Positions 44,672 through 55,897 of a stretch of 64,000 nucleotides of DNA are shown one piece after another (the first letter of the stretch is position 1; each line of letters begins with the position of its first letter). The position numbers were made by a program, and so were the translations under genes. The notes below the pieces were generated by a model that made no database searches, was not told the DNA's origin, and saw nothing but the letters and a program-made list of their open reading frames with translations. The stretch covers positions 4,948,043-5,012,042 of the forward strand of contig CM077155.1 in the NCBI GenBank assembly GCA_039583875.1, written 5' to 3'. The DNA is from Platanthera guangdongensis. Its lineage: Eukaryota; Streptophyta; Magnoliopsida; Asparagales; Orchidaceae.

Positions 44672-47600
44672 TCAAGCTGGAGCATATATATCGATCATGC
44701 CCAGCTTGTCGCAGATGTGGAAAAAGGAAGCGGACACCGGCTTGGTGAAGACATCTGCCAACTCGTTGTCGGACGTGACAAATGGAGTGCAAATCTGTTT
44801 CTTCAATATTTCTTCCCGAATAAAATGACAGTCGACTTCTATGTGTTTTGTTCTCTCATGAAAGACCAGATTTTTGGAAATGTGTATTGCGGCCTTATTG
44901 TCACAGAACATAGGAAGTGGATAGTTGTAAACCTCTCCTAAGTCAAGCATGAGAGCCCTCAACCACTTCAACTCACATGTAGTCGATGCCATGCTACGAT
45001 ATTCCGCCTCTGCACTAGACCTGGAAACAACAGACTGTTTCTTGCTCTTCCAACTCACAAGATTGCCTCCAACAAATGTGCAGAAACCTGAAGTCGATTT
45101 GCGGTCCCCTTTGTCATCCGCATAGCTAGAATCAGAGTAAGCTTCAACCCTTAGGTGACCATTCTTCTGAAATAGGAGTCCTTTCCCTGGAGCAGCTTTA
45201 ATATACTCTAATATACTCAAAGCAGATTGTAGATGACACTCCCTCGGAGCTTGCATGAACTGGCTCACCTTGCCAACAACATATGAGATGTCGGGTCTGG
45301 TTACCGTGAGATATATGAGCTTGCCCACCAGACGCCGGTATCTCGTAAGATCAGAGAGAAGAGGTGAGTCATCTGTCCAAGTTTTGTCTTCTCCAGCAGC
45401 CATAGGACAACGTGCAGGTTTAACACCAGTGAGTCCTGCCTCCTTTAAAAGATCAAGAGCATACTTCCGTTGTGAAAGGACCATGGAGTTGGGCTTTCTA
45501 GAGATTTCAATCCCCAGAAAGTATTTCGGGGAGCCCATATCCTTTGTAACCAGATGTTGACGAAGGTGTTTCTTGGTCATCAATACCCCATCCTGGTCAT
45601 CGCCAGTAAGAAGAATGTCATCAACATAAACCGCAAGAACAACAAGACCAGAGGCGGTTTTCCGAACAAACAAGGAGTGATCTGCTGAGCTTCGTGTAAA
45701 ACCAATGGCCGCAACAATCCCACTGAACTTGTCAAACCAGGCACGAGGACTCTGCTTGAGGCCATAGATAGCCTTCCTTAGCCGGCATACCCGTGTCTCC
45801 CCCTGAGCAACATACCCAGGAGGTTGCTCCATGTAAACATCTTCCTGCAGATCACCATAGAGGAAGGCATTCTTAACATCTAGCTGCGAGATGGGCCAAT
45901 CCCTGTTGACATCCATAGAGAGAAGAACCCGAATAGTGCTGAGGCGAGCCACGGGAGAGAAAGTGTCAAAGTAATCAATCCCATAAGTTTGGGTAAAACC
46001 CTTGGCAACCAGGCGAGCCTTATAACGATCCACACTGCCATCTGGGAGAAACTTCACCACGAAGACCCAGCGACAACCAACAACATCTGTGCTGAAAGGA
46101 GGCGGAACAAGGGTCCAGGTACCCCGTTCAGTGAGAGTAGCAATCTCCTCATCCATGACAACTTTCCAGTGAGGAATAGTAAGGGCCTCCTGGTAGGAAC
46201 GGGGGGTGGCAGTGGCCGAGATAGCCAGTGCAAAAGCTCGGCGAGCAGGGGTAAGACGATCGTAGGAAACAACCGCAGCAAGCGGATGGTGGGTACAGGC
46301 CCGAACCTCTTTGCGAAGAGCAATCGGGAGATCCAGGTCAGCAGGTGCCTCAGTATCCGGAGTATCCGTGGTGGAGAGAGCTGGCCCGGGAGTAGAGAGA
46401 GATGGCAGCGGAGTGGAGGGAGAAAGCGGAGTAGAGGGTGGAGATGAGGAGGATGGGGAAGACGGTGGAGTGGGTGGAGAGGGTGGAACATCAGTGGGAG
46501 CAGAGGGAATGGATGGGTTGGTAGGAGAAGTAGGAGCAGGAGGAGTAGAAGAGGAAGCAGGAGAGAAGTAAGATGCATTGGCAAAGAAGGTGACATCCGC
46601 AGAGACAAATTGCTTGCGGGTAACAGGGTCAAAGCAACAATATCCTTTCTGAGTGGGAGAGTAGCCCAGAAAGACACATTTGGTGGCACGTGGTGAGAGT
46701 TTATCACGGGTGGCAGCGGGAGAGTGCACAAAAGCGGTGCACCCAAAGATGTGCAGAGGAAGAGGAAAGGGATCCTTGTCCGGATAAAGAATGGAGAAGG
46801 GGGTAGCACCGTGGAGAACGGTGGAGGGAAGGCGATTGATGAGATAGCAGGAGAGGAGGACAGCATAGCCCCAATAGGAGCGAGGAACATGCATTTGAGT
46901 CATCATAGTGCGAGCGACATCAAGGAGGTGACGGTTTTTGCGTTCCGCCACCCCATTTTGTTGTGAGGTGTAGACACAGCTGGTTTGACGAATAACACCA
47001 TGGTGAGTACAAAAGGAGGAGAAGTCGTGGCTAAGATACTCCTTAGCATTGTCAGAACGAAGGAGTTTAATAGACGTAGCAAACTGAGTTTGAACCATAT
47101 AATAAAAGGAGGTCCAAACAGAGAACAACTCGGAGCGATCTTTGAGAAGATATACCCACGTACATCGAGAGAAATCATCAATGAAGGTGACAAAATAGGA
47201 ACTACCCCGACCGATGGTGAGGTTAGGAGCGGGACCCCATATGTCAGAGTGAACGAGGTCGAACGGATGCGAAGAGCCCCGACTTTGCGTTGGTGGGAAG
47301 GAGGAGCGGTGATGTTTGCCAAGTTGACATGCATCACAGTTCAGAGGAGGATGATGAGGAGGGAGGTACGGCAGGAGCTGTCGTAGAATTCGGGGAGGAG
47401 CATGTCCAAGGCGAAGATGCCATTGGAGAAGATCTGTAGAGGAGGAGGAGAAGGCGGATAGAGCAGAAACGTTGTCGAGGAAGTAGAGGCCACCACTCTC
47501 AGTCCCGGTAGCAATCGTTCGTTGGGAGTCCGGATCCTGAAACGCACAAGAGGTAGGGGTGAATGTGACAGAACATCGTAGTTGCTTGCATAAAGAAGTA

Positions 47601-47887
47601 ACCGATAATAAATTACATGGAAACCTGGGCACATAGAGGGTATCAACCAAGCAGAGAGATGGAGTGACTTGAACCATGCCCGTCCCATGGACCGGGGAGG
47701 GAGATCCATCAGCAACAATGACCGGGGGCAACTGAGCCTGTGTGTCAAGAAGAGAGAAACATTGAGGGTTGCCTGTCATATGATTTGTTGCACCAGAGTC
47801 GATGAGCCATCGTCCGCGAGTCACAACATGAGCACTACCAGAAGAGGTGACCACGGAGGCGGACAGGCTGGAGGAGAGGAAAGCCAT
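44672..47887 (-). CDS. Element H polyprotein: protease, integrase, RT and RNase H without Gag
   Basis: A 1071-residue open frame. Protease IDSGATNHM has catalytic D30. GAG-pre-integrase HHCC uses H157, H162, C184 and C187. The integrase DD35E triad is D215, D279 and E315. A Pro/Ser-rich linker (about 445-505) follows. RT has D670 and YVDD at 754-757. RNase H has the YSDSSYADD, SAEAEY and CDNKAA blocks, and the C-terminus has FTKPVS. All catalytic residues I can check are present and no internal stop exists. Relatives have about 400-500 Gag residues before the protease; here only about ten precede the shared S-x-S-[AL]-x-V-V-T-S-S-G-S segment. The Met-Ala start resembles Gag's own start in A, so an in-frame deletion of gag is inferred. 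Confidence 0.93.
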   Translation of the reverse strand: MAFLSSSLSASVVTSSGSAHVVTRGRWLIDSGATNHMTGNPQCFSLLDTQAQLPPVIVADGSPSPVHGTGMVQVTPSLCLVDTLYVPRFPCNLLSVTSLCKQLRCSVTFTPTSCAFQDPDSQRTIATGTESGGLYFLDNVSALSAFSSSSTDLLQWHLRLGHAPPRILRQLLPYLPPHHPPLNCDACQLGKHHRSSFPPTQSRGSSHPFDLVHSDIWGPAPNLTIGRGSSYFVTFIDDFSRCTWVYLLKDRSELFSVWTSFYYMVQTQFATSIKLLRSDNAKEYLSHDFSSFCTHHGVIRQTSCVYTSQQNGVAERKNRHLLDVARTMMTQMHVPRSYWGYAVLLSCYLINRLPSTVLHGATPFSILYPDKDPFPLPLHIFGCTAFVHSPAATRDKLSPRATKCVFLGYSPTQKGYCCFDPVTRKQFVSADVTFFANASYFSPASSSTPPAPTSPTNPSIPSAPTDVPPSPPTPPSSPSSSSPPSTPLSPSTPLPSLSTPGPALSTTDTPDTEAPADLDLPIALRKEVRACTHHPLAAVVSYDRLTPARRAFALAISATATPRSYQEALTIPHWKVVMDEEIATLTERGTWTLVPPPFSTDVVGCRWVFVVKFLPDGSVDRYKARLVAKGFTQTYGIDYFDTFSPVARLSTIRVLLSMDVNRDWPISQLDVKNAFLYGDLQEDVYMEQPPGYVAQGETRVCRLRKAIYGLKQSPRAWFDKFSGIVAAIGFTRSSADHSLFVRKTASGLVVLAVYVDDILLTGDDQDGVLMTKKHLRQHLVTKDMGSPKYFLGIEISRKPNSMVLSQRKYALDLLKEAGLTGVKPARCPMAAGEDKTWTDDSPLLSDLTRYRRLVGKLIYLTVTRPDISYVVGKVSQFMQAPRECHLQSALSILEYIKAAPGKGLLFQKNGHLRVEAYSDSSYADDKGDRKSTSGFCTFVGGNLVSWKSKKQSVVSRSSAEAEYRSMASTTCELKWLRALMLDLGEVYNYPLPMFCDNKAAIHISKNLVFHERTKHIEVDCHFIREEILKKQICTPFVTSDNELADVFTKPVSASFFHICDKLGMIDIYAPA

Positions 47888-48723
47888 GGAAGCAAGAGAG
47901 GAGCAAACCGCGACGAGAGGAACAAGCCGCGAGAAGAGAAAAGAGCACCAAGCCGGGCGACCAGAAAACAGGTCGGGCGGCTAGGAAGGCCGCTTCCAAG
48001 AAGCCGAGCAAAGCAGAGGGAAAGAAGTCGCACGGCCTGAAAAAGTCGGGCGAACAGAGGAGAACAAGTCGCACGGCCAAAGATGAGGCCGGGACGACTA
48101 GTAAGCAGGAGCGGGTAGAAGGCAACAAGAAGTAGAGCACGGGGAATAGAGGAGATCGCGAAAAAGGTCGCGAAAAAGAAGGGGCAAGCCGCGCGGACAG
48201 GGCACGCGGGCAGACGGAGAATCAAGCGGCGAAAAAGCAGGCAAAGGCCCAGTGGGGAAGAGGTCGCGCGGACTGAGAAGGCCGAGCGAACAGAAGAGAA
48301 GAGAAGAGCAGGTGACCGCGACCAAGATGCGGGTGAAAAAGGAACAACCCGCACGGTCAGGCAGATCACAGCAGCAAACCGCGAGAATAGAGACAAGCGG
48401 TAATGGGGAAAGCAGAGGCGGACAGGGAGAAGAAGTCCGCAGCGGGTAGAGACAAGTCAAGCGGACAGAGACAGGCCGCAACGACTAGGAAGTCTGAGAG
48501 GCAAGAAAGAACAAGGAGCGCGGCGACAAGGAAATAGGTCGCTGCGACGAATAGCAGAGGAGAAGAGAATCAAGAAGAAGAAGCAAGCCGCGCGAACAGG
48601 GCAGCGGACAGAAACAAGCCACGCGGACAGAGGAGAAGGCAAGCCGCGAGACAAGTCGCAGGATGCGGAAAACAAGCCGCGAACAACAGAGAGCGCACAG
48701 AATCAGGAGGAAATGACCGTGGG
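47888..48723 (-). other. Element H 5' leader, long and repetitive
   Basis: About 840 bp between PBS and pol start, made of degenerate GCAAGCCGCGCGGACAG-like units, purine-rich on the plus strand. Long frames here (for example 47821-48396 on the minus strand) are Ser/Leu/Pro-rich artefacts of composition. No gag domain is found in any frame. It is more than twice as long as the A and G leaders (about 360 and 420 bp). Confidence 0.7.
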
Positions 48724-48734
48724 CTCTGATACCA

Positions 48735-49117
48735 TGTTAGAAAGTAGCGAAAAGAAGCGAAAAGTAGAGAACAAGCAAATAAACTTTTGAATAATTGAAA
48801 TTTTATTATCCAAAAAAGATATCTATTACAAAGGTATGCCCTCCCTTATATAGAATGGAGGAGAGATGAGAGAATACAAATAAGAGATGTGGGACTAAAA
48901 ATTACAGGACTAAGCGGACTATACAAGACAAACCGCACAAACTGCGCGGTTAGACAGCAGGGCTAACCGCACGGCTACCACCAGAGAGAAAGCGAAGACT
49001 GCCAGGGTAGACTGCCAGACCGCCCGGTCCCCAAGCCGGCTGAGACAGACCGCCAGACCGCGCGGTCTCCAACCCGCCAATACAAACCGCCAGGCCGCCC
49101 GGTCACCAACTTCAACA
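48735..49117 (-). repeat. Element H 5' LTR
   Basis: A 383-bp LTR differing from the other copy at only a handful of positions. The TATA complement CCCTTATATA is at 48843-48852. The PBS (TGGTATCAGAG on the minus strand) abuts it at 48724-48734. Confidence 0.94.
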
Positions 49118-49122
49118 CTTCT

Positions 49123-51491
49123 TGTAAAACCAATGGACGGAACAATGCCGCTAAATATGTCAAACCAGGCACAAGGACTCTGCTTGAGGCAATAGATAGC
49201 CTTCTTTAGCTGGCATACTTGTGTCTCCCCATGAGCAACATACCCAGGAGTTTGCACCATGTAAACATCTTCGTGCAGATCACCATCAAGGAAAGCATTC
49301 TTAACATCCAGCTGCGAAATGGGTCAATCCCTATTGATAGCGATAGAGAGAAGGACCCGAATGGTGCTGATGCGAGCAACGGGAGAGAAGGTGTCGAAGT
49401 AATCAACACCATAGGTCTGACTGAATCCTTTAGCCACCAGGCGGGCTTTGTAGCGATGCACGCTACAATCAGGATGGAATTTGACAACAAAGACCCAGCG
49501 ACAGCTAACAACATCCATGCCCAAAGGTGGGGGAATAAGGGTCCAGGTGCCTCGTTCAGTAAGGGTAGCAATTTCCTCATCCATGGCAGCCTTCCAATGA
49601 GGAATAGTAAGAGATTCCTGGTAGGTGCGGGGAGTGGCAGTCGCTGAGATAGCCAATGCAAACGGCCTGTGAGAAGGAGTGAGACGATCATAGGAAACAA
49701 CAGCAGCCAGCGGGTGCTGGGTACACGTCTGCACCCCTTTGCGAAGAGCAATGGGAAGATCCAGGTCAGTATGTTCCTCAATAACTGGAGCATCCATGGT
49801 GGAGAGAGCTGGCCCGGGAGAGAGGAGAGATGGCTGCGATGAAGAGGGAGATGGCGGTGGTGATGAGGAAGAGAGGGAAGGAAGAGATGGTGGAGGTGAT
49901 GGTGGGAAAATCTCGACGAGAGTAGACGCGGTGGAGGGGACGGTGGGAGAAGGAGGTGGAGGTGTGTCGGAAGAGAAATATGACACATTCTCGAAAAATG
50001 TCACATTTGCGCAGACATATTGTTTCTGAAGAACAGGATCAAAACAACAGTAGCCTCTTTGGGTAGATGAGTAACCAAAAAAGATACACTTGGTGGCAGT
50101 GAGTCAAGTTTGTCATGGGTTGCAGAAGGATTATGCACAAAGGCCGTGCACCCAAAGATACGCAGAGGAAGAGGAACACATCCTTGCCAGGATAGAGAAG
50201 AGAGAAGGGAGTTTGTCCGTGGAGAACCGTGGAAGGAATGTGATTAATGAGGTAACAGGATAGGAGGACAGCGTATCCCCAATAGGATCGAGGAACGTGC
50301 ATTTGTGTCATTAGAGTGCGGACGACATCAAGGTGACGATTCTTGCGTTCGCCACCCCATTTTGTTGCGAGTTATAGACACATGTAGTTTGATGAAGAAT
50401 ACTATTTTGCACACAAAAAGAAGTGAAAGCACTGCTAAGATATTCCTTAGCGTTGTCAGAACGAAAAACTTTAATAGACATATCAAATTGATTTTTAACC
50501 ATATGATAAAAAGATGTCCATACAAAAAAGGTTCTAAGCGATTCTTTAAAAGATACATCCATGTACATCTAGAGAAATCATCAATAAACGTTACAAAATA
50601 TGAACTACCCCAACCAACGGTGAGGGTAGGAGCAGGACCCCAAACATCGGAGTGAACAAGTTCAAATGGTCGGGAAGATCCACAACCTTGCTTTGGTGGG
50701 AAGGAGGAGTGGTGATGCTTGCCAAGTTAACATGGTTCACAGTTGAGCGGTGGGCTTTGCGGAGGAAGATGTGGTAGAAGCTGACGAAGGACATGGGGAG
50801 GAGCATGACCAAGACGGAGGTGCCACTGGAGGAGATCAGTAGAGGATGCAGAGAAGGCAGAGAGTGCCGAAACGTTGTCGAGGAAGTAGAGGCCGACACT
50901 CTCAGTCCTAGCAACAATCATCCGCTGGGTGCCCGGATCCTGAAAAGAACAAGTAGTAGACGTGAATGTGACAAAGCATTGTAGTTATTTGCAAAGGGAA
51001 GTAACAGATAACAAGTTGCAAGGGAACTTGGGCATGTAGAGGGTGTCTGCCAAGTGAAGAGACGAAGTTACTTGAACCACCCCCATTCCATTGACCGGTG
51101 AGGGAGAGCCATCCGCAACTAGGACCGGGGGTAACCGGTCATGCTATTGTAGGAGAGAAAAACAGTGCTGATTGCCGGTCATATGATTTGTAGCACCAGA
51201 GTCGATCAGCCATTTACCTTGAGTAGTGACATGGGCACTACCTGAAGACGTGACCACAGAGGCGGACGGCTTCGAAGAGGAAGAGGAAGCATCACCAGAT
51301 GGTCGAAAATGAGGATGCTTCTTCCAACAACGATCAACCGTTTGGTCGGTGCGGCCACAATGAGAGCAAAGAAAGCGAGCAGCACTGCGTTCGCTGGAGG
51401 GGAGATGGCGGCCACCAGAGCCACTTCGCTGAGTATGGTGAGCGGAGTTGTCCGATTGAAGAGGGGAAGATAACATCGGAGGTTGGAGCAA
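49123..51491 (-). pseudogene. Element G protease, integrase and RT N-terminus, broken
   Basis: From the right: zinc knuckle (C-S-H-C-G-R-T-D-x-T-V-D-R-C, with the knuckle Gly and His altered) and protease with intact DSGATNHM (51144-51491), GAG-pre-integrase (50727-50921), integrase (50311-50568 and 50039-50311) and linker plus RT start (49324-50004), which reaches the FDTFSPVAR block. Frames are interrupted at 51144, about 50700, about 50310 and about 50035. The frame resumes at 43264-44281 beyond H. Confidence 0.87.
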
Positions 51492-51557
51492 AGAAGTAAC
51501 AGCGGCGATGAGGGCAACGGTGGCATCCAGGGTAGGAGACTCCGCCTCACCAAGGAT

Positions 51558-52126
51558 CTATTGACGGATCATGTCATATGACTCTGGAAGGCGTAGAAGA
51601 TAACACACAACCAGAAGCTCCTGTAAGTGTTTGTGTTGTTCAGCGAGATCAGCCGAGAAGGGCGATTTTGTATAATTTCGACTCCAAGAGCCTGAACTTG
51701 CTGGTAAGCAGCCGTTGGAGACATGGAGGGACGGGTAAAGAGGGCCACATATAAAGTATAGATGCGAGACGTCTGAGCCCCCTTTGAGTAGAGAGCGATA
51801 AGATATAGCCATGCGGCCTTGATGGTTTCATCATGACGGATGACAGAGAGACATTCATCAGAGAGGCTGTTAGCCAGCCATGTGCGGACAAGAGCATCGC
51901 TGGCATCCCAGTAATCAAAGAGAGGGGAATCATGCGGAGGATGGTCATCTATGAGATGATGACATTTACATTGAGAGCGGAGGAGGAAGGTGAAGGAGAC
52001 ACTCCAATCCAGATAGTTGGGACCAATAAGCTTGGAAGCGGTGCCAAGATTACCAGAAGGAGTGGGAGGTGTAGGAGGATGAGCGACAATAGGAGTAGTG
52101 GTTGTGGAGATATCGGAGTTGGTCAT
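51558..52126 (-). pseudogene. Element G gag N-terminal part
   Basis: Copia Gag with the blocks Y-L-D-W-S-V-S-F-T-F-L-L-R-S-Q and W-D-A-S-D-A-L-V-R-T-W-L, like A. The Met at 52126 is the likely start (MTNSDIS); the frame is open farther upstream into the leader. A shift near 51660 moves the last part to another frame, and a stop at 51558-51560 separates it from the knuckle and protease segment. Confidence 0.82.
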
Positions 52127-52544
52127 AGAATAAAGCAATGGGAGAAACAAGCCGTAGCTAGAAGGAGAAGTCGCTAGAAGGAGAGCGGCTAACAATGTCG
52201 CGGCGACTTAAGGACAGGTCGTAGCGATAAAGAAGAGGAGAGGGGCTAGAACAGGTCGCGGCGACTTAAGGATAGGTCGCGGCGACAAAGAGGAGGATCG
52301 GCTAAAAAAGAGGAGCCTGCGACTAATCAAAGTGAGCGGCAAGAAAGAGGAAGTAAGGGGCCGCAAACACAAAGGGCTGTAACAGGGAGAATCAAGCCGC
52401 GCGAACAGAGCAACAGTCAGAAGAGGAATCAAGCCACGAGGACAGGTCACGGAAAGAAGAAACAAGTCGCGAAAATAGGTCGTGGGAAGGAACAAGCCGC
52501 ACGGAAAGAGAGCGTGCACACAATCAGGAGGAAAGGACCGAGTC
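52127..52544 (-). other. Element G 5' leader
   Basis: About 420 bp of purine-rich (plus strand) degenerate GTCGCGGCGACAAAG-like units. No conserved frame. Confidence 0.6.
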
Positions 52545-52555
52545 CTCTGATACCA
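52545..52555 (-). other. Element G primer-binding site
   Basis: TGGTATCAGAG on the minus strand, abutting the 5' LTR. Confidence 0.92.
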
Positions 52556-52985
52556 TGTGAGAACAGAAAATAACAGACCGAAAAATTGGAGTAATATAAA
52601 CTTTATTATATAAAAAGATATCAATTACAATGATATAGCCTCCCTTTTATAGAATGGAGGAGATGAGAGAGATTACAATAAATCAATGTGGGACTAAAAA
52701 TTTACAAGTATATGTGGCTTTGCATAAAGGCAAACCAGACATGTCATGCGGTTAGACAAGCCTGCTAACCACCCGACAACCAAAAATAGGAGAGAACAAG
52801 CGCCACAGAGAGCAAGATGCCACAGGAGACCGCTAGACCGCCCGGTCTCCAAGTCATCTAAGATAAACTGCCAGACCGCTGGGACACCAAACAGCAATAG
52901 CCCGGCAGACAGGCAGACAAGGATAAATCGCCAGAAGGCCCGGTCTCCAAACAGCAAGAGACTACCCGGCCTCCATACTACAACA
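52556..52985 (-). repeat. Element G 5' LTR
   Basis: A 430-bp LTR, TGTGAGAACAG...CTACAACA, with TATA complement CCCTTTTATA at 52642-52651 and GACCG-type dyads in the right half. Followed by TSD ATCAC. Confidence 0.93.
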
Positions 52986-52990
52986 ATCAC

Positions 52991-53953
52991 CAATAATCTG
53001 GTGTCTTGGATGATCTCCTAGATGCCTGATAGCTGGAAGTAATATTATTTCATCATTAGCTTCAGTGGCTGCATCCTGATGATCTTCATCCACATCAAGT
53101 GTGTCTTGTGCTTCTCCTAGAATATCCACTCCATCTTGGACTATTGGAGCAACATCTTTGATGGTTAGCTTGTCCATCATCAGCTATGTACCTGCAGTAC
53201 TAGAAGATGAGCTTGGTAGCTCACTGTTAATCATGGTAGACTCATCAAAGACTATATGTATAGACTCTTGTAAAACTTGACACTTAAAGTTATAGATCAT
53301 ATATGCCTTACTATGATTGTTGTACCCACCAAAAATCTCATCATACGACTTGAAAACAAACTTAGTCGCATAGGACTTACCATTATGAAGCACATAACAC
53401 TTGCTACAAAAAATCTTAAGTAGCCAAGGTTTGGTTTTCTGCCCTTCAAGATCTCATAGGGAGTCTTCTCATGGCTCTTCGTGATAGAGACTCTGTTAAG
53501 GACATGACATGCATTATTTACTGCCTCAGCCCAGAAATATTCTGAGAGAGTTGTGTCACTTAGTAAGGTCCTACCAGCCTCTATGAGAGTTCTATTTTTC
53601 CTCTCAACAATCCCATTTTGCTGGGGTGTTCTTGGAGAAGAAAATTCTTGATGAATCCCTTGCCCTTCACAGAACCTTGTTATGCTATCAGATTGGAATT
53701 CAGTCCCATGGTCACTTCTGATTTTGATCACAGTACTGTCCAGCTCATTCTGAATTTGCTTGATAAATGTCTTGAAGATATCAATGGTTCCAGACTTTTT
53801 CTTCAGAAAGAAAGCCCAAGCCAACCTAGAATAGTCATCGACCACCACAATGGTGTAAACTTTCCTACCTAGACTATGAACTAGCATAGGACCAAACAAG
53901 TCCATATGCAAGAGGTATAAGTACCTCACATAATCTTTGGATCCAATGCCCTT
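52991..53953 (-). pseudogene. Element B integrase and linker
   Basis: The integrase core (53297-53953) has DLFGP and VVDDYSR blocks, RSDHGTEF and PQQNGIVERKNRT; the catalytic Asp and Glu positions are retained. The linker (53184-53393 and 52991-53180) ends in HPRHQIIGD, where G inserted. A frameshift lies near 53350. The frame runs right into the CACTA element at 53954, which split integrase from the GAG-pre-integrase part. Confidence 0.87.
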
Positions 53954-55308
53954 CACTATAAGAAAAAACATAATTAGCAAGGAGCTGAATACCTTGCTAA
54001 TTCTTCAAATTCATTTCTAATTTTAATTAGCAACGAATTTAGAAACAAAAAAAATTTCGCAGCTAATATGCTCCTAGCTAATTTTAGCAACGAAATTTTT
54101 CCTTTCTATATAGCAAGGATTATTTAGCAAGGTATTTTATCCTTTCTAAATTAGGAAAGAATTCTGTTTTTGTTGCTAAAAAATTCATGTATTTAATTGT
54201 GGATGCTAGGTTTCGAACACTCAACCTAATCCAAACAAACAATCATTCTTACCAACTACTCTAACTTAATTCTTTGTTTTTAAGTGACAATATTATTTAT
54301 ATGTAACGTATGCATACATAATTCATAAAATAATGTAATCAAATATAAATATATAATATATATTTATTTATATAACATATATATTTATATATATTTATTA
54401 TTTATATATAATATATTTATATATATTATTTATATATATAATATTTATTTATTATATATATAATGATATTTTTTTGTTATATATATGTGTGTGTTTCTAT
54501 ATAATAAATGAATATAACTTTATAATATATATATGTATAGTTATTTATATTATATATTGTCCATATAATTTATATGTATTATAATTATAATTAATTTGTT
54601 GAATACTAACAATCTTTATTAAATTATAAATTTATATATACGAATTTAAATAATAGATAAAAATATAAAATTGTATAAATAATCACATATATATTATATA
54701 TTAATTATTTTGTTGCATGCAAATAATTTACACTATTTATAAATATATTAAGCAACAATTATGTTTTATGGGAAATGATAATTTTGTAAGAAAGTGTCAT
54801 GTCATTTTTTGGGAAAAAAATAATCAATAAATATTTTGTAACATAAAAATTCATTGTTATTTTAACGACATAAATTTTGTACCGCTGGAAGACGGCGAGC
54901 TAGGACAAAGCGCGGAGAGGGGCGAGCGAGGTGGCCCAGAGTGGAGCTAGAATGTTGAGTCGAGCTAGAAAGCTAGAACATATTTATTATTTAAGTAAAG
55001 ATGTTATATAGGTTTATAAATATTAGTGAAATAGAAAATAATTTGGAGGGAAATGAAATTTTTCCCTCCATCATATTTTAATCTGAATTAATTAGAAAGG
55101 AAATTTTGAAAGGAAGTTTTTTCGTTTCTAATTAGTAATAAATATTTTGCAACGAAATAATTCGTTGCTAATTTTGAAACAAAATAATTCGTTGTTGTTT
55201 TTGTAGGTAAAAATAAAACTCATAAACCTAACTAAATTTGATGCTAATTAGCAACAAATATTTGAGCGTTCCTAATTTTCCTTGCTAATTCATGTTTTTC
55301 TTGTAGTG
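53954..55308. mobile_element. Non-autonomous CACTA (En/Spm) transposon
   Basis: A 1355-bp AT-rich element with terminal inverted repeats of about 30 bp: the left end is CACTATAAGAAAAAACAT and the right end reads CACTACAAGAAAAACAT on the opposite strand. A 3-bp TSD, CTT, lies at 53951-53953 and 55309-55311. Subterminal TTAGCAACGAA-type words recur in both orientations, as is usual for transposase binding in this superfamily. No transposase frame is present. The interior includes a TATATA-rich stretch (about 54340-54560) and a GC-rich island (about 54880-54960). Inserted in B. Confidence 0.93.
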
Positions 55309-55311
55309 CTT

Positions 55312-55897
55312 GAAGGAGGCTTTGATTTGCTTGCCCTTTTGGCAAGCTGACCAAATGTCTTCCTTGTTCCATTTCATTTTTGGACCATTCATAACTAGCT
55401 CTTCACTAAAGAGCTTGTCAATAGTCTTATAATTCAAATGTGCTAGTCTCTTGTGCCATTATACACAATATGAGACTTTCTTATTTGCAGCTAGACAAAT
55501 AGGAGAGTCTTTATTAAGACAAAGTAAATCTAAGCAATAAATATTTCCACTCCTAGTGCCGGTCAAGATGACCTCTTGGTCACTTGACCTTTTAATCTAA
55601 CATTCATCTTTATGGAAGGAAATGATATAGCCAAGATCACATAGTTGGCTTATGCTTATGAGGTTGTATTGCAACCCCTCAACATAACCACTTTTGAGAT
55701 TGCGAATATACTATTGGTAATCTTACAATAGTCTCTTGTCACTCCTCTATCTGAACCACCAAAGATAACTTTGGGTCCATCCTTCATTGGAGTGTACTCC
55801 TTTAAATTTCTCCTTATTCCAATCTTGTGTTTGGAACAACCACTGTCCAAGTACCATATAGGGGTATGGGTACTTGGACTAACCTGCAACAAATGAT
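55312..55897 (-). pseudogene. Element B protease and GAG-pre-integrase
   Basis: Protease (55656-55892) with WYLDSGCSKH and the G-P-K-V-I-F-G-G-S-D block; the pre-integrase HHCC region lies in 55312-55650 with stops. B gag ends in a neighbouring frame at about 55898. Confidence 0.84.

Larger units (their letters stand above)
44282..49117 (-). mobile_element. Element H: gag-less Copia element with open pol
   Basis: A 4836-bp minus-strand element inserted in RT of G, with two 383-bp LTRs (44282-44664 and 48735-49117) and the perfect TSD CTTCT at 44277-44281 and 49118-49122. The PBS is at 48724-48734 and the PPT complement at 44665-44675. Pol is one open frame of 1071 codons. Capsid and zinc knuckle are absent. 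Near-identical LTRs and an open frame make H the youngest large element here. Confidence 0.96.
42833..52985 (-). mobile_element. Element G: Copia element of the A/H family, split by H
   Basis: Minus-strand element with LTRs 42833-43263 (431 bp) and 52556-52985 (430 bp) and the perfect TSD ATCAC at 42828-42832 and 52986-52990. Without H it is about 5.3 kb, the size of A. The PBS (52545-52555) abuts the 5' LTR and the PPT complement (43264-43274) abuts the 3' LTR. The coding region has several stops and frameshifts. Confidence 0.95.

Noticed and set aside
47821..48481. Ser/Leu/Pro-rich minus-strand ORFs of 101-191 codons next to H pol, possible gag
   Set aside because: No capsid block (W-D-A-S-D) or zinc knuckle; composition reflects the degenerate leader repeats.
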